Origin: Sulfurivermis sp040755915
GTDB lineage: Bacteria > Pseudomonadota > Gammaproteobacteria > Thiohalomonadales > Thiohalomonadaceae
DNA: 57,752 nt
Reading direction: 5' to 3'
Assembly (NCBI GenBank): GCA_040755915.1
Contig: JBFLWM010000016.1
Location: forward strand, 1 to 57,752
Within the stretch, counting starts at the first letter, position 1, and each line of letters begins with the position of its first letter. The notes under the pieces were generated by a model that worked only from the letters and a program-made list of their open reading frames with translations, was not told where the DNA came from and made no database searches. The position numbers and the translations under genes were made by a program. Shown piece after piece: positions 1 through 8,385 of this stretch.

Positions 1-221
1 CGCCGGGACGCTGGTTTGTCGCGCAGTACTATGAGCACTCGCCGCCGCTCGCCGACTACATCCGCGAGCGCGAGGGGCTGCGCGCCATGGTGCGTGGCGT
101 GTTGACGCCGGTGGTGTATGCGGTGCGTCATCCGTTGTGGGCGCTGCTGGCAGTGTCGGTGCTGCTGACGATGGGCATCGGGTGGCGTCGGCGCCGCGCC
201 GCGCTGTTCCGGGGGATGTGA
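1..221 (+). CDS. C-terminal part of a CFI-box-CTERM surface protein (5' end outside window)
   Basis: Open in frame 3 from the window edge to TGA at 219-221 (about 73 codons seen). The residues read PGRWFVAQYYEHSPPLADYI, then a Leu/Val-rich membrane segment (about residues 46-58), and end with a basic tail (GWRRRRAALFRGM). This GRW-YY-SPP-AD pattern plus a terminal TM and Arg cluster is what I recall from the tail of CFI-box-CTERM proteins, a C-terminal sorting-type module on exported proteins. The N-terminal functional domain is outside the window, so the role of the whole protein cannot be given. Only 3 bases separate it from the thioredoxin gene, so the two are probably co-transcribed. Confidence 0.6.
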   Translation, partial: PGRWFVAQYYEHSPPLADYIREREGLRAMVRGVLTPVVYAVRHPLWALLAVSVLLTMGIGWRRRRAALFRGM

Positions 222-224
222 GGC

Positions 225-620
225 ATGGAATATCTGCCGTTCATTCTCATCGGCGTGATGGCCCTGTTCATGGCCATGCCGCTGTACATCTGGCTGGGCA
301 GCAAGCGCCTGCAGGGGCAGGCAGCGCCGGACTATGCGGCGCTGCTGACGCCACAGCAGCAGGGGCGAGACAAGCTGCTGTTCTATTTCTACAGCGAGCA
401 TTGCGGTCCCTGCCGCACGCTGGCGCCGCTCATCGACAGCATGGCGGAACGTCATGGCAATGTGGTGAAGGTGGATGTGATGCAGCAGCCGGCGGCGGCG
501 CGGCAGTTCGGCATCCGGGCCACGCCGACCCTGGTGCTGGTGGAGGGCGGCAAGGTGGTGAAGGTGCTGCTGGGGGCGGTGAGTGCGAAACAGCTGGAGG
601 TGCTGCTGCGCGGAGATTGA
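225..620 (+). CDS. membrane-anchored thioredoxin-family protein
   Basis: 131 aa. An N-terminal membrane segment (about residues 4-24) is followed by a thioredoxin fold with the active-site motif C60-G-P-C63 (in SEHCGPCRTLAPL) and the cis-proline loop ATPT at 99-102. The C-terminal strand and helix are complete. With one TM and the fold after it, the domain probably faces the periplasm and acts as a thiol:disulfide oxidoreductase; CGPC is the classical reducing thioredoxin motif. It starts 3 bases after the upstream surface-protein gene, which suggests it helps reduce or fold that exported protein (inference). The partner and redox direction cannot be read from the sequence. Confidence 0.85.
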   Translation: MEYLPFILIGVMALFMAMPLYIWLGSKRLQGQAAPDYAALLTPQQQGRDKLLFYFYSEHCGPCRTLAPLIDSMAERHGNVVKVDVMQQPAAARQFGIRATPTLVLVEGGKVVKVLLGAVSAKQLEVLLRGD

Positions 621-726
621 CACAGTTTTCGCGGGGTTGAAATAGTGTACTGAAATACTATGTTAATGGCATGGCCGCAGTTGGCCAGAAAAATTACATG
701 ACTGACAAGGTATTTCAGGAGGCAAC

Positions 727-933
727 ATGAACACCACTTATTTCAAGGCGATGGATACCATGGAAAAGGCCGGCGCCGACCGGCAGTACATCGATGGCTG
801 GGCCTGCGGTTTCCTGCACAACCCGCGCCGCGGTGAGCAGCACATCACCGAGGCCTACGAGGCCGGCTATGAGGACGGCCAGAATCAGGTGATGGATGGC
901 TACAAGGCCTGGGTCGGCAAGAAGGCCGCCTGA
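727..933 (+). CDS. small conserved protein of unknown function, 68 aa
   Basis: A 68-residue soluble protein with a perfect AGGAGG ribosome-binding site at 717-722, four bases before the ATG, so translation is probably efficient. The sequence has two glycine/aromatic-rich stretches (YIDGWACGFLHNP and AYEAGYEDGQNQV) and no signal peptide or TM. The pattern looks conserved rather than random, but I cannot assign it to a named family. It has its own leader (621-726) and a strong terminator just after the stop, so it is probably monocistronic and may be well expressed. Confidence 0.75.
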   Translation: MNTTYFKAMDTMEKAGADRQYIDGWACGFLHNPRRGEQHITEAYEAGYEDGQNQVMDGYKAWVGKKAA

Positions 934-954
934 GTTTCACGACCCCGCCCCGCA

Positions 955-985
955 ACAGCCCCGCTACGGCGGGGCTGTCGCTTTG
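955..985 (+). terminator. intrinsic terminator after the 68-aa gene
   Basis: A 10-bp perfect stem (955-964 with 969-978) closes on a TACG loop flanked C/G, the very stable cUNCGg tetraloop. It is followed by a short T-containing tail. It lies 22 bases after the stop of the 68-aa gene. Confidence 0.75.
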
Positions 986-1036
986 TGGGGGGGGCGGGTT
1001 AAGCTGCGGGCAGGTACGGCTGAGGGAGTGGCCCGC

Positions 1037-1492
1037 ATGAGACGAGGCGTTTGCTGGTTGTTGTTGTTGCTGCTGCTGGCCGGGCCGGCAACAGGCGCCG
1101 GCATCTATCGCTGGACCGATGCCGAGGGCCGTGTGCACTTCGGTGATGCGCCGCCCGACGAGCGCCAGGCCGAGGGTGTTGCGCTGCGCTACAACGAGGT
1201 GGGGTCGACGCCGGTGCCGGAAGGGATGTTCGAGTCCCGCCCGCCGGTGGTGATGTACAGCGCCGCCTGGTGCGGTGTGTGCCGCAAGGCAAAGAGTTTT
1301 CTGCAGGCCCGCGCCGTTCCCTTCCACGAATACGACATCGAGACCACCCGCAAGGGACGCGAGGATTACCGTCGCCTGCAGGGCACCGGTGTGCCGATCA
1401 TCCTGGTGGGCGCAGAGCGCATGAACGGTTTCAATCCCGCCACGCTGACCGGGTGGCTGGAGCAGGCCGGCCATCTGCCGGCGACGCCTTGA
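1037..1492 (+). CDS. DUF4124-glutaredoxin fusion, exported
   Basis: 151 aa from ATG 1037; the frame stays open to 896, but the signal peptide begins at this ATG. A Leu-rich signal peptide (about 1-20) precedes a short DUF4124-type segment (IYRWTDAEGRVHFGDAPP, 23-40). A glutaredoxin domain follows, with C79-G-V-C82 (YSAAWCGVCRKAK) and cis-Pro at 120 (TGVPIILV). DUF4124 is common at the N-terminus of secreted proteins and the glutaredoxin part suggests a periplasmic thiol oxidoreductase. CGVC is not the usual CPYC/CGFS, so its redox partner is uncertain. The gene stands alone between two terminators. Confidence 0.85.
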   Translation: MRRGVCWLLLLLLLAGPATGAGIYRWTDAEGRVHFGDAPPDERQAEGVALRYNEVGSTPVPEGMFESRPPVVMYSAAWCGVCRKAKSFLQARAVPFHEYDIETTRKGREDYRRLQGTGVPIILVGAERMNGFNPATLTGWLEQAGHLPATP

Positions 1493-1645
1493 CGGCTCCG
1501 GCTGCCGCAGCGTAGCTTACCCATCATGACTTACCTGAATGCACGACCGATGTCCGCAGTACGCCGCGCCGTCTGGCGCGAGGCGTTGCGTCGGCGTGTC
1601 ATCGAGGTGAGACCGGGCTAGTTCCCGCGACAGAATGGATACCTC

Positions 1646-1685
1646 AAAGGCCGCAGACGCTGAGTCTGCGGCCTTTTTGTTTTTG
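1646..1685 (+). terminator. strong intrinsic terminator
   Basis: A 13-bp perfect stem (1646-1658 with 1664-1676, core GGCCGCAGAC) has a 5-base loop and is followed by TTGTTTTT. It ends transcription arriving from the glutaredoxin gene and lies just before the EamA gene; the 217-base gap 1493-1709 otherwise shows no convincing gene. Confidence 0.9.
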
Positions 1686-1709
1686 GATTGTGCGTTTGGG
1701 GAAGGAAAA

Positions 1710-2600
1710 ATGTCGGTACCTGCCGCCTATGTGGGCATCATCCTGATCTGGTCCACCACCCCGCTGGCCATCAAGTGGAGCAGCGCGGGGACGGGGTTTC
1801 TGTTTGCCGTGACCGCGCGCATGGCGCTGGGTACCGTGCTGAGCCTGTTGCTGCTGCGCCTGCTGCGCATTGCCGTGCCCTGGGACCGCGAGGCACGTCG
1901 AGCCTACGTCGCCGCGGCACTGGGGATCTACGGCGCCATGTTGAGCACCTACTGGGGCGCGCAGTACATCCCGTCCGGCCTGATCTCGGTGCTGTACGGC
2001 CTGATGCCGCTGTTCACCGGCGTGATGGCGGCGTGGTGGCTGAACGAGCGCAGCCTGTCACCGCTGCGCATCGTCGGCGTGCTGCTCGGCATCGCCGGTC
2101 TGGCGCTGATCTTTCTCGCCGGCCGCGCGCTGGAGCACATCGCCTGGCAGGGCATCGCAGCGGTGCTGGGCGGCGTGCTGATGCAGGCGGCGAGCGCGGT
2201 GTGGGTGAAGCGCACCGGCGCGACGCTGCACCCGATGGCCCTCAACGGCGGTGCGCTGCTGCTGGCGCTTCTCGCCTATCTGCTCACCTGGGCGGTATTC
2301 GACGGGGCCTGGCCGGTGCAGATGGATCAGCGCAGCGCCGGCGCCATCGTCTATCTGGGCGTGCTCGGCACCGTGGTCGGCTTCAATCTGTATTTCTTCG
2401 TGTTGAAGCGGCTGTCCGCCGGTGCCATTTCGGTGATCACGCTGATCACGCCGGTGCTGGCGCTGTTGCTCGGCAACAGGATCAACGCTGAGGTGGTGGA
2501 CCCGCGGGTGTGGCAGGGCACGGCCTGCATCCTCGTTGGCCTGCTGATCTACCAATGGGGCGGCCATGTGCTGCGGCGCCTGCGGCGCGGTGAGGCCTGA
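1710..2600 (+). CDS. EamA/DMT-family inner-membrane transporter
   Basis: 296 aa from ATG 1710, chosen because GAAGGA lies just upstream and because earlier in-frame starts would fall in the terminator hairpin. The protein is almost all hydrophobic, with about ten predicted TM segments in two EamA repeats (roughly 5-135 and 150-290). The drug/metabolite-transporter signature is visible (WSTTPLAIKW in TM1, GLMPLFTGVMAAWWLNE before the first repeat end, ISVITLITPVLALLLG in the second). Members export amino acids, nucleosides or other metabolites; the substrate cannot be told. It is monocistronic, converging on the DUF3365 gene. Confidence 0.85.
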   Translation: MSVPAAYVGIILIWSTTPLAIKWSSAGTGFLFAVTARMALGTVLSLLLLRLLRIAVPWDREARRAYVAAALGIYGAMLSTYWGAQYIPSGLISVLYGLMPLFTGVMAAWWLNERSLSPLRIVGVLLGIAGLALIFLAGRALEHIAWQGIAAVLGGVLMQAASAVWVKRTGATLHPMALNGGALLLALLAYLLTWAVFDGAWPVQMDQRSAGAIVYLGVLGTVVGFNLYFFVLKRLSAGAISVITLITPVLALLLGNRINAEVVDPRVWQGTACILVGLLIYQWGGHVLRRLRRGEA

Positions 2601-2604
2601 AAAA

Positions 2605-2629
2605 GAAAGGGGGCCGGCGGCCCCCTTTC
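2605..2629 (-). terminator. terminator between convergent genes
   Basis: An 11-bp perfect stem (GAAAGGGGGCC / GGCCCCCTTTC) has a 3-base loop. Read on the minus strand it is followed by TTTTT, so it best serves the minus-strand ABC/heme-protein operon, but it also sits right after the EamA stop. Confidence 0.85.
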
Positions 2630-2650
2630 GTTGTACGGCGGTGTCTGCTC

Positions 2651-3232
2651 TTACATGGGCTGGCGCAGGGTGAAGGCGCCGCGTACGTCGCCGGCCTTGT
2701 AGCCGCGCGCCATGTCCTTGGGATACAGGGCATCGAGCTTGGCGGCAACGGCCGGGTCGATGTTGCTGCCGTGGCACTTGAGGCAGGGCATCTTGTCTTC
2801 CGGCGGCATGATGATGGCCTTCATGAAGCGGAACTCCTTCTTGCCGTCGGTCTCGACCACTTCACCGAAGGCGATGCTGTCCGGATTCTCGCCGGCCGCC
2901 TTGCGCTCCTCGAATTTCTTCAGCACGGCGGTTTCCCAGGCATCCGGGGCATTGTCGGCATTGCGGGTCTTCAGGCTGGTGCGCGCCACGTCCATGCCGT
3001 GCTTGTCGGACAGTTCCCTGGCGATGCCGGGGGCGACGCGATTGCACACGGCGATGGCATTGATGGGGCCGCCCTGCTTCATGGCCGCCTCCAGTTCACC
3101 CTTCAGCTTGCCGAAAAATTCCTTTACCACAGCCTTGCTGTTTTCCACCCGTGCCTGGTTGCCGTGATTGTCGGCCAGGACCTGGCCCAGCGGGATGGCG
3201 CACAGCAGGGCGGTTGCGATAATGCGTTTCAT
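2651..3232 (-). CDS. DUF3365 (Tll0287-like) periplasmic c-type heme protein
   Basis: 193 aa from ATG 3232 (preceded by GGAGGG five bases upstream). A signal peptide (about 1-20, ending VLA) leads to a DUF3365 domain: the segment AIAVCNRVAPGIARELSDKHG (about 59-79) is typical, and a single heme motif CLKCH sits at 150-154. It is therefore expected to be a periplasmic monoheme protein used as a redox or gas sensor or small electron carrier. It lies 71 bases after the last permease gene of the export operon and before the shared terminator, so it is probably the last gene of that transcript. The link between heme and export is unexplained. The same domain is found in the GGDEF-EAL protein at 15181-17754. 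Confidence 0.85.
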   Translation of the reverse strand: MKRIIATALLCAIPLGQVLADNHGNQARVENSKAVVKEFFGKLKGELEAAMKQGGPINAIAVCNRVAPGIARELSDKHGMDVARTSLKTRNADNAPDAWETAVLKKFEERKAAGENPDSIAFGEVVETDGKKEFRFMKAIIMPPEDKMPCLKCHGSNIDPAVAAKLDALYPKDMARGYKAGDVRGAFTLRQPM

Positions 3233-3303
3233 TGTTTCCCTCCACCTTGGATTTGTTGGTTGATGCTCCGGCTCTGCGGCCGGTGGCTCATAAAAGCACA
3301 GGG

Positions 3304-4503
3304 TCATTCGGTACGCAAGGCCTCGACCGGATCGAGGCGGGCGGCGCGGCGTGCCGGCCAGACGCCGGCAACCAGCCCGACGGCGGCGGCGATGAGTTCG
3401 GCGCTCGCCACGTAACTCCAGGTGACGTGCACCGGCAGCGCGGGCAATGCAACACCAAGCAGCCAGGCGATGCCCAGGCCGAGCAGCAGCCCGCCCAGGC
3501 CGCCGATGGCGGCGAGCACCGTGGCCTCGCCCAGGAACAGCGCGAGGATCTGACCCTGCCGCGCGCCCAGGGCGCGCAGCAGCCCGATTTCGGGGGTGCG
3601 CTCGCGCACGGCGATGGTCATGATGGTGAAGATGCCGACACCGCCCACCAGCAGCGAAATGCCGCCCAGTGCACCGACGGCGAAGGTGAGCACATCCAGC
3701 ACCGAACCGAGCACATCCAGCATCTGCTGCTGGGTGACGAGGGTGAAGTCTTCGCGGCCGTGGCGCGCGCTGAGCACGCGGCGCACCCCCTCGACGATTT
3801 CATCGACATTGGCGCCGGCCTGATACAGCACATCGATCTCCATCAGACCGTCGCGGGCGAACAGATCCAGGGCCTTGGCGGCGGGGATGTACACCGTGTC
3901 GTCGACATCGAAGCCGAGTACCTGTCCCTTGCTGTCCATCACGCCGATGATGCGGTAGCGATCGCCGCCGACACGCAGGGTCTGGCCCAGCGGATTGGCA
4001 TCGCCGAACAGTTCGCGGCGCAACTGGCTGCCGAGCACGGCGAAGGCACGCGCGGCGCGCGGGTCATCCGGCGGCAGGAAGCGGCCGCCGGCGACGCTGA
4101 AATTGAACACCTCGGGAAAGGCGGAGCCGACGCCGTAGACATTGGTGCGCCGCTGCCGTCCGCCGGCCTCGACCAGGGCATTGCCCGCGATCACCGGCTC
4201 GACGTTGAGGACGCGGGGCAGCCTTTTCAGGGCCGCGGCATCCTCCAGTGTCAGCGGCCGGGTATTGCCGAAGGCGCCGACCGATGCGCCCATGGTGGTG
4301 CTGCGGCCGGGCTGCACGGCGACCAGATTGGTGCCGAACTGCGTGAACTCGTTGAGCACATAGCGATGGATGCCCTCGCCGATGGCGGTGAGCAAAACCA
4401 CGGCGGCGATGCCGATGGCGATGCCGAGGGCGGTGAGAAAACTGCGCAGGCGTTGCGCGATCACCGAGCCGACGGTGAGACGGATGAAATCGCGGGCAAT
4501 CAT
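3304..4503 (-). CDS. ABC transporter permease, MacB/FtsX type (second permease)
   Basis: 399 aa from ATG 4503, which overlaps the stop of the upstream permease by ATGA. Layout: one N-terminal TM (about 20-42), a large periplasmic MacB-type core domain (about 45-270), then three C-terminal TMs forming the FtsX domain, ending in the typical WPARRAARLDPVEALRTE tail. With the ATPase and adaptor it forms a MacAB/DevBCA-like exporter that uses ATP to push substrates from the periplasm or outer leaflet outwards. No outer-membrane TolC partner is in this window. It resembles the preceding permease in layout but is clearly divergent, so the two probably form a heterodimer. Confidence 0.88.
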   Translation of the reverse strand: MIARDFIRLTVGSVIAQRLRSFLTALGIAIGIAAVVLLTAIGEGIHRYVLNEFTQFGTNLVAVQPGRSTTMGASVGAFGNTRPLTLEDAAALKRLPRVLNVEPVIAGNALVEAGGRQRRTNVYGVGSAFPEVFNFSVAGGRFLPPDDPRAARAFAVLGSQLRRELFGDANPLGQTLRVGGDRYRIIGVMDSKGQVLGFDVDDTVYIPAAKALDLFARDGLMEIDVLYQAGANVDEIVEGVRRVLSARHGREDFTLVTQQQMLDVLGSVLDVLTFAVGALGGISLLVGGVGIFTIMTIAVRERTPEIGLLRALGARQGQILALFLGEATVLAAIGGLGGLLLGLGIAWLLGVALPALPVHVTWSYVASAELIAAAVGLVAGVWPARRAARLDPVEALRTE

Positions 4504-5705
4504 CGGCGGGCCAGCGCCTGCACCGGATCGAGACGGGAGGCGCGGCGTGCCGGCAGGACGCCGAAGGCCAGCCCGGTGCCCAGTGCCACCAGGACCGCCG
4601 CTGCGATGGCCCACAAGGGGGCGCCGAAGGGCAGGGCCGGATAGAGGTGACGCAGCAGCAGGGTGGCCGCCTGGCCGATGGCGAGGCCGATGGCGGCGCC
4701 GAGCAGGGACAGCAGTGCCGCCTCGGTGAGGAACAGGCGCTGGATGACGCGGGCCGGTGCGCCGAGGGCCTTGAGCAGGCCGATCTCGGCGGTGCGCTGC
4801 GCCACCGCCACCAGCATGACGTTCATGATCAGCACCCCGGCCACCACCAGGCTGATGGCGGCAATGCCGGCCACGGTCATGGTCAGCGCACCGAGGATGC
4901 GATCGAAGGTGCTCAGGATCGAATCCTGGGTAATGACGGTGACGTCCTCCTCGCCGTCGTGGCGCGCCTTGAGAGTGGCGATGATGTGGCGGCGCGCCGG
5001 TGCGATGGCCTCGCGCGACGACGCCTCCACCAGGATGCGGAACAGCGAGGTGACGTTGAACAGCGATTGTGCCGCGGTGACCGGGATGATGGCGAGGTCA
5101 TCGGTGTTCATGCCCAGCGACTGGCCCTGCTCCTGCAGCACGCCGATGACGTGGAAGCGGCGATCGCCGATGCGGATGCGTTCGCCCAGTGCCGGCTGGC
5201 TGCCGAACAGTTCGCGGCGCAGGCGCGCACCGAGCACCACCACCGGCTGCGGATGGTGCACGTCGCCGGGCGGCAGGAAGCGGCCCTGCCCCATCTTGAA
5301 ATGACGCACCTCGTACAGCTCGTGGGTGGCGCCCATGATGACGCCGTCGCGTTCGAGGCCGCCGAAGGACACGGTGGCGGCACCGACGTTGATGGGGGCG
5401 ACCAGGCGTACGTGGCGGCTGCGCTTGAGCGCCTCGGCATCGTCGAGGCTGAGATCGCGCGGCGTTTCCGATACCAGCGGCGGCGCGCCGCCGGTGGTTT
5501 CGTTGCGGCCGGGCAGGACGATGAGCAGATGGGTGCCGAGGGAAGAAAACTCATTGATGACGTAGCGCCGTGCACCTTCGCCGAGGGCGGACAGCACCAC
5601 CACGGCGGCCACGCCGATGGCCATCGCCAGCAGCATCAGGCCGGTGCGCAGGCGCGCACCGCGCAGGGCGGTGAAGGCGTAGCGCAGGCGATCGTGCAGC
5701 GTCAT
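4500..5705 (-). CDS. ABC transporter permease, MacB/FtsX type (first permease)
   Basis: 401 aa. The N-terminal TM (about 20-42) is followed by a periplasmic MacB_PCD-like domain, three C-terminal TMs with the EIGLLKALGAP coupling segment, and a terminal LPARRASRLDPVQALARR tail. ATG overlaps the ATPase stop by four bases (ATGA) and its own stop overlaps the second permease the same way, which indicates translational coupling and equal subunit supply. The two-permease arrangement differs from E. coli MacB, where ATPase and permease are one chain and act as a homodimer. Substrate unknown; lipoproteins, glycolipids, peptides and small toxins are all exported by relatives. Confidence 0.88.
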   Translation of the reverse strand: MTLHDRLRYAFTALRGARLRTGLMLLAMAIGVAAVVVLSALGEGARRYVINEFSSLGTHLLIVLPGRNETTGGAPPLVSETPRDLSLDDAEALKRSRHVRLVAPINVGAATVSFGGLERDGVIMGATHELYEVRHFKMGQGRFLPPGDVHHPQPVVVLGARLRRELFGSQPALGERIRIGDRRFHVIGVLQEQGQSLGMNTDDLAIIPVTAAQSLFNVTSLFRILVEASSREAIAPARRHIIATLKARHDGEEDVTVITQDSILSTFDRILGALTMTVAGIAAISLVVAGVLIMNVMLVAVAQRTAEIGLLKALGAPARVIQRLFLTEAALLSLLGAAIGLAIGQAATLLLRHLYPALPFGAPLWAIAAAVLVALGTGLAFGVLPARRASRLDPVQALARR

Positions 5706-6382
5706 GATGTTGTATCCGTATCCTCGACGATGGCGCCATCCACCATGCGCAGGCGGCGCCGTGCACGCATGCCCAGTTCCGGATCATGGGTCACCACCAC
5801 CAGCGTGATGCCGCGGGCATTGAGCTGTTCGAGTATTTCCACCACCTCGTGACCGGAGGCGCGGTCCAGGTTGCCGGTGGGTTCGTCGGCGAGCAGCAGG
5901 GCCGGCTCGATGATGGTGGCGCGACCGATGGCCACGCGCTGGCGCTGGCCGCCGGACAACTGATCCGGGCGATGGCGGGCGCGCTCGGCGAGACCGTAGG
6001 CCTGCAGCGTGCGCTGCACCTTGTCGTGGCGCTGTGCCGGCGCGACACCGGACAGCACCAGCGGCAGCTCGATGTTTTCCGCCGCGGTGAGGCGCGGGAT
6101 GAGGTGAAAGAACTGGAATACGAAGCCGATGCGCTCGCGCCGCACCTGCGCCTGCTCGCTGTCGGACAGGGCGGTCACATCATGTTGCTCGAACAGGTAG
6201 CGGCCGGTGCTGGGGCGATCGAGCAGGCCGATGATGTTGAGCAGGGTGGATTTGCCGGAGCCGGAAGGACCCATGATGGAGACGTAGTCGCCACGGGCGA
6301 TGCGCAGGTTGACGTTGTGCAGGGCGTGCACCTGCTGGCCGCCGACATCGAAGACGCGCTCGATCCCCTGCAGTTCGATCAT
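5702..6382 (-). CDS. ABC transporter ATP-binding protein (MacB/LolD-like)
   Basis: 226 aa, complete nucleotide-binding domain. Walker A GPSGSGKST is at 38-46, the Q-loop glutamine at 90 (FVFQFFHL), the signature LSGGQ at 142-146, Walker B with D166-E167 (LLLADEP) and the switch histidine at 199 (VVTHDPE). Length and motifs fit the LolD/MacB/FtsE subgroup that works with FtsX-type permeases. Its start overlaps the adaptor stop by ATGA, and its end overlaps the first permease. It powers the export complex from the cytoplasmic face. All catalytic residues are present, so it should be active. Confidence 0.92.
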   Translation of the reverse strand: MIELQGIERVFDVGGQQVHALHNVNLRIARGDYVSIMGPSGSGKSTLLNIIGLLDRPSTGRYLFEQHDVTALSDSEQAQVRRERIGFVFQFFHLIPRLTAAENIELPLVLSGVAPAQRHDKVQRTLQAYGLAERARHRPDQLSGGQRQRVAIGRATIIEPALLLADEPTGNLDRASGHEVVEILEQLNARGITLVVVTHDPELGMRARRRLRMVDGAIVEDTDTTS

Positions 6383-7536
6383 TTCGCCTTCCCGGTGGCA
6401 TCTTCCACCACGGCATGGACACCAGCGCGCACCCCTTCGCGATCGATGGAGGTGACCACCCGATCGCCGGCGGCCAGGCCGCTCACCACCTCGGTGTACT
6501 GCCAGTTGGCGACCCCGGTTTCGATCTTCCGCTCGTGCAGCAGGTCGCCGTCGAACAGCAGCACGCGGTTGCCTTCCAGCAGGGCCTCGGTGGGGATGCG
6601 CAGCACATTTTCCCGGCGCTCCAGGATGATCTCCGCATCGGCGCTGTAGCCGGCCAGCAGTTTGGCGATGTCCTGCGGATCGTCGAACTCCACCTCCATT
6701 TCCACCGTGCGCGCCTGCTTTTCCACGTCCAGCACGTAGGGGGCAATGCGGGCCACATGGCCGGCGAAGGGGCGGTTGCCGAAGGCATCGAGCAGGATGC
6801 GCGCCGGCAGTCCGAGAGTCACGCGCGGCGCATCGATCTCGTCGATCGGGGCGACGACGTAGAGACAGCTGTTGTCCACCAGGTCCACCGCCGGCGGGGT
6901 GGGGATGCCGGGCGGCGAAGGTGTGACGAACTCGCCGACCTCGCCGGTGGTTTCCGCCACCATACCGGCAAAGGGGGCGCGCAGCAGGGTGCGCTCCAGC
7001 AGGGCCTCGTTGAGGCGAACGCGATCGTTGGCGACGCGGGCGCTGGCACGTGCGGCCGTGCAGGCGGCGGCACGCGCCTGGGCGTCGGTTTCATTGCGAT
7101 CGCGCTGTTCGTCGGAAACCAGATTCTGTTTGTGCAGTGTGTTGGTGCGCCGTGCCTCGCGTTGCGCCACCTCGGCCACCAGGCAGGCCTCATCGGCGCG
7201 GGCACTTGCGGCCTGGGCCTCGCTGCGCGCCAGCGCCACCTGTGCCGCCAGATCATCGTTCCACAGGCGCAGCAGCAGCTGTTGTGCCTCCACCCGGTCG
7301 CCCTTGCGCACCAGCAGTTCCGCCACCTGACCGCCCTGCGGCGGCGCCAGGCGCGCACGCCGGCAGGCCTTCACCGTGCCGGCACGCGTGTTGGCGACCG
7401 TGGCCTCGACCAGGCCGGTCTGCACTTCGCTTACGACCACGGCCACGGGCTTGGGGCGTGTCGCATACCAGCCGGCGGCAATGGCGGCGAGCAGGAGGAG
7501 GGAGATGACGAACAGGCGGCGCAGTGTACGGTTCAT
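6379..7536 (-). CDS. periplasmic adaptor (HlyD/MacA/RND-type membrane-fusion protein)
   Basis: 385 aa from ATG 7536; an in-frame GTG at 7566 is also possible and neither has a clear Shine-Dalgarno, so the start is uncertain. An N-terminal TM anchor (about 8-25) is followed by a split lipoyl-like domain (GGQVAELLVRKGDRVEAQQ and LLRAPFAGMVAETTGEVGEFV), an intervening alpha-helical hairpin (about 95-165) rich in Ala/Arg, a beta-barrel and a membrane-proximal domain. It is the first gene of the four-gene export operon and would bridge the inner-membrane permeases to an outer-membrane duct. Upstream (7537-7753) lies the divergent promoter region shared with the YfaZ-like gene. Confidence 0.88.
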   Translation of the reverse strand: MNRTLRRLFVISLLLLAAIAAGWYATRPKPVAVVVSEVQTGLVEATVANTRAGTVKACRRARLAPPQGGQVAELLVRKGDRVEAQQLLLRLWNDDLAAQVALARSEAQAASARADEACLVAEVAQREARRTNTLHKQNLVSDEQRDRNETDAQARAAACTAARASARVANDRVRLNEALLERTLLRAPFAGMVAETTGEVGEFVTPSPPGIPTPPAVDLVDNSCLYVVAPIDEIDAPRVTLGLPARILLDAFGNRPFAGHVARIAPYVLDVEKQARTVEMEVEFDDPQDIAKLLAGYSADAEIILERRENVLRIPTEALLEGNRVLLFDGDLLHERKIETGVANWQYTEVVSGLAAGDRVVTSIDREGVRAGVHAVVEDATGKAK

Positions 7537-7753
7537 GGCGGTCAGTGGCGTAGTTGTGCGGGTCACGGTGAATCCCGCCCGCAGGCAGTCGGTACACAGA
7601 AGAAACTAGCATTGCCACCACCGAAAATGCGAGCCATGGGGCAAATTTGCCGCAACCGGTGTCATTGCGCGGCGATTACCGATACTATTAGGCGCAGCGC
7701 GCCGGCAGGGTGCGGAAGACCAATAATCAACGGCTATATCGGAGAGGGTGCTT

Positions 7754-8314
7754 ATGGTTCTGCGTATATTGGGTGTGGTGCTTGGTGTGGCGATGGCGGC
7801 ACAGGCTGCGGCCGACTCGCTGGATATCAACCTGCATGGCGATGCCCTGCGGGCAACCTACAGCCGCCCCGTCGGCGCCACCCAGGGGCTGGATATGGAC
7901 GTCGGTCTGCTCCATGTGGAAGAGAATGGCTATGACGCCAACGTGATCCATGCCGGGCTGCAGGTGGCCGGCATGAACTGGAGCAAGCAGGGCAACTTCA
8001 ACATCAGCCTGGGCGGCCGTGCCGTATTTGTCGATGTGGACAGCTTTGAGGGTGGCCACATCGCCTTCGGCGGCAGCGTGCGCTTCTCGCCGATGCCCCG
8101 CGTCGGCTTCGGCGGCTCGCTGTACTACGCGCCGAACATCACCAGCTTCCTCGATGCCGAGGAATACACGGAGTGGGGGTTGTTCGCGGATTACCAGCTG
8201 CTGACCCAGGCCTATGTCTACGTAGGCTACCGCAACGTGGAAGTGGATGCCGAGAACGGCGGCTCCGCCGAGCTGGATGACCATGTGCACATCGGCATGC
8301 GCATGAACTTCTGA
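7754..8314 (+). CDS. YfaZ-family outer-membrane beta-barrel protein
   Basis: 186 aa from ATG 7754, chosen over GTG 7748 because GGAGAGGG (7741-7748) sits at proper distance from the ATG. A signal peptide (about 1-20, ending AQAAA) precedes alternating hydrophobic/polar beta strands. The family features are visible: FGGSLYYAPN (about 115-124), EYTEWGLFADYQLL, and a terminal strand ending in Phe (HIGMRMNF), the usual outer-membrane insertion signal. YfaZ proteins are predicted small porin-like barrels with no established substrate. The gene has its own terminator. Confidence 0.85.
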   Translation: MVLRILGVVLGVAMAAQAAADSLDINLHGDALRATYSRPVGATQGLDMDVGLLHVEENGYDANVIHAGLQVAGMNWSKQGNFNISLGGRAVFVDVDSFEGGHIAFGGSVRFSPMPRVGFGGSLYYAPNITSFLDAEEYTEWGLFADYQLLTQAYVYVGYRNVEVDAENGGSAELDDHVHIGMRMNF

Positions 8315-8333
8315 TACTGCGCACAATGCGGAA

Positions 8334-8370
8334 ACAAAAAGGGGGCGCCCATCGGCGCCCCCTTTTTGTT
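8334..8370. terminator. bidirectional terminator
   Basis: A long perfect stem (ACAAAAAGGGGGCGCC paired with its complement, loop CATC at 8350-8353) has A and T tracts on its flanks. It serves the YfaZ gene (+) and the CBS gene (-). Confidence 0.92.
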
Positions 8371-8385
8371 TGCGGCCGAACGGGA

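Noticed and set aside
1526..1621. A 31-codon frame after the glutaredoxin gene
   Set aside because: Arg-rich, no clear ribosome-binding site, no family pattern; chance frame in a terminator-flanked gap is more likely.
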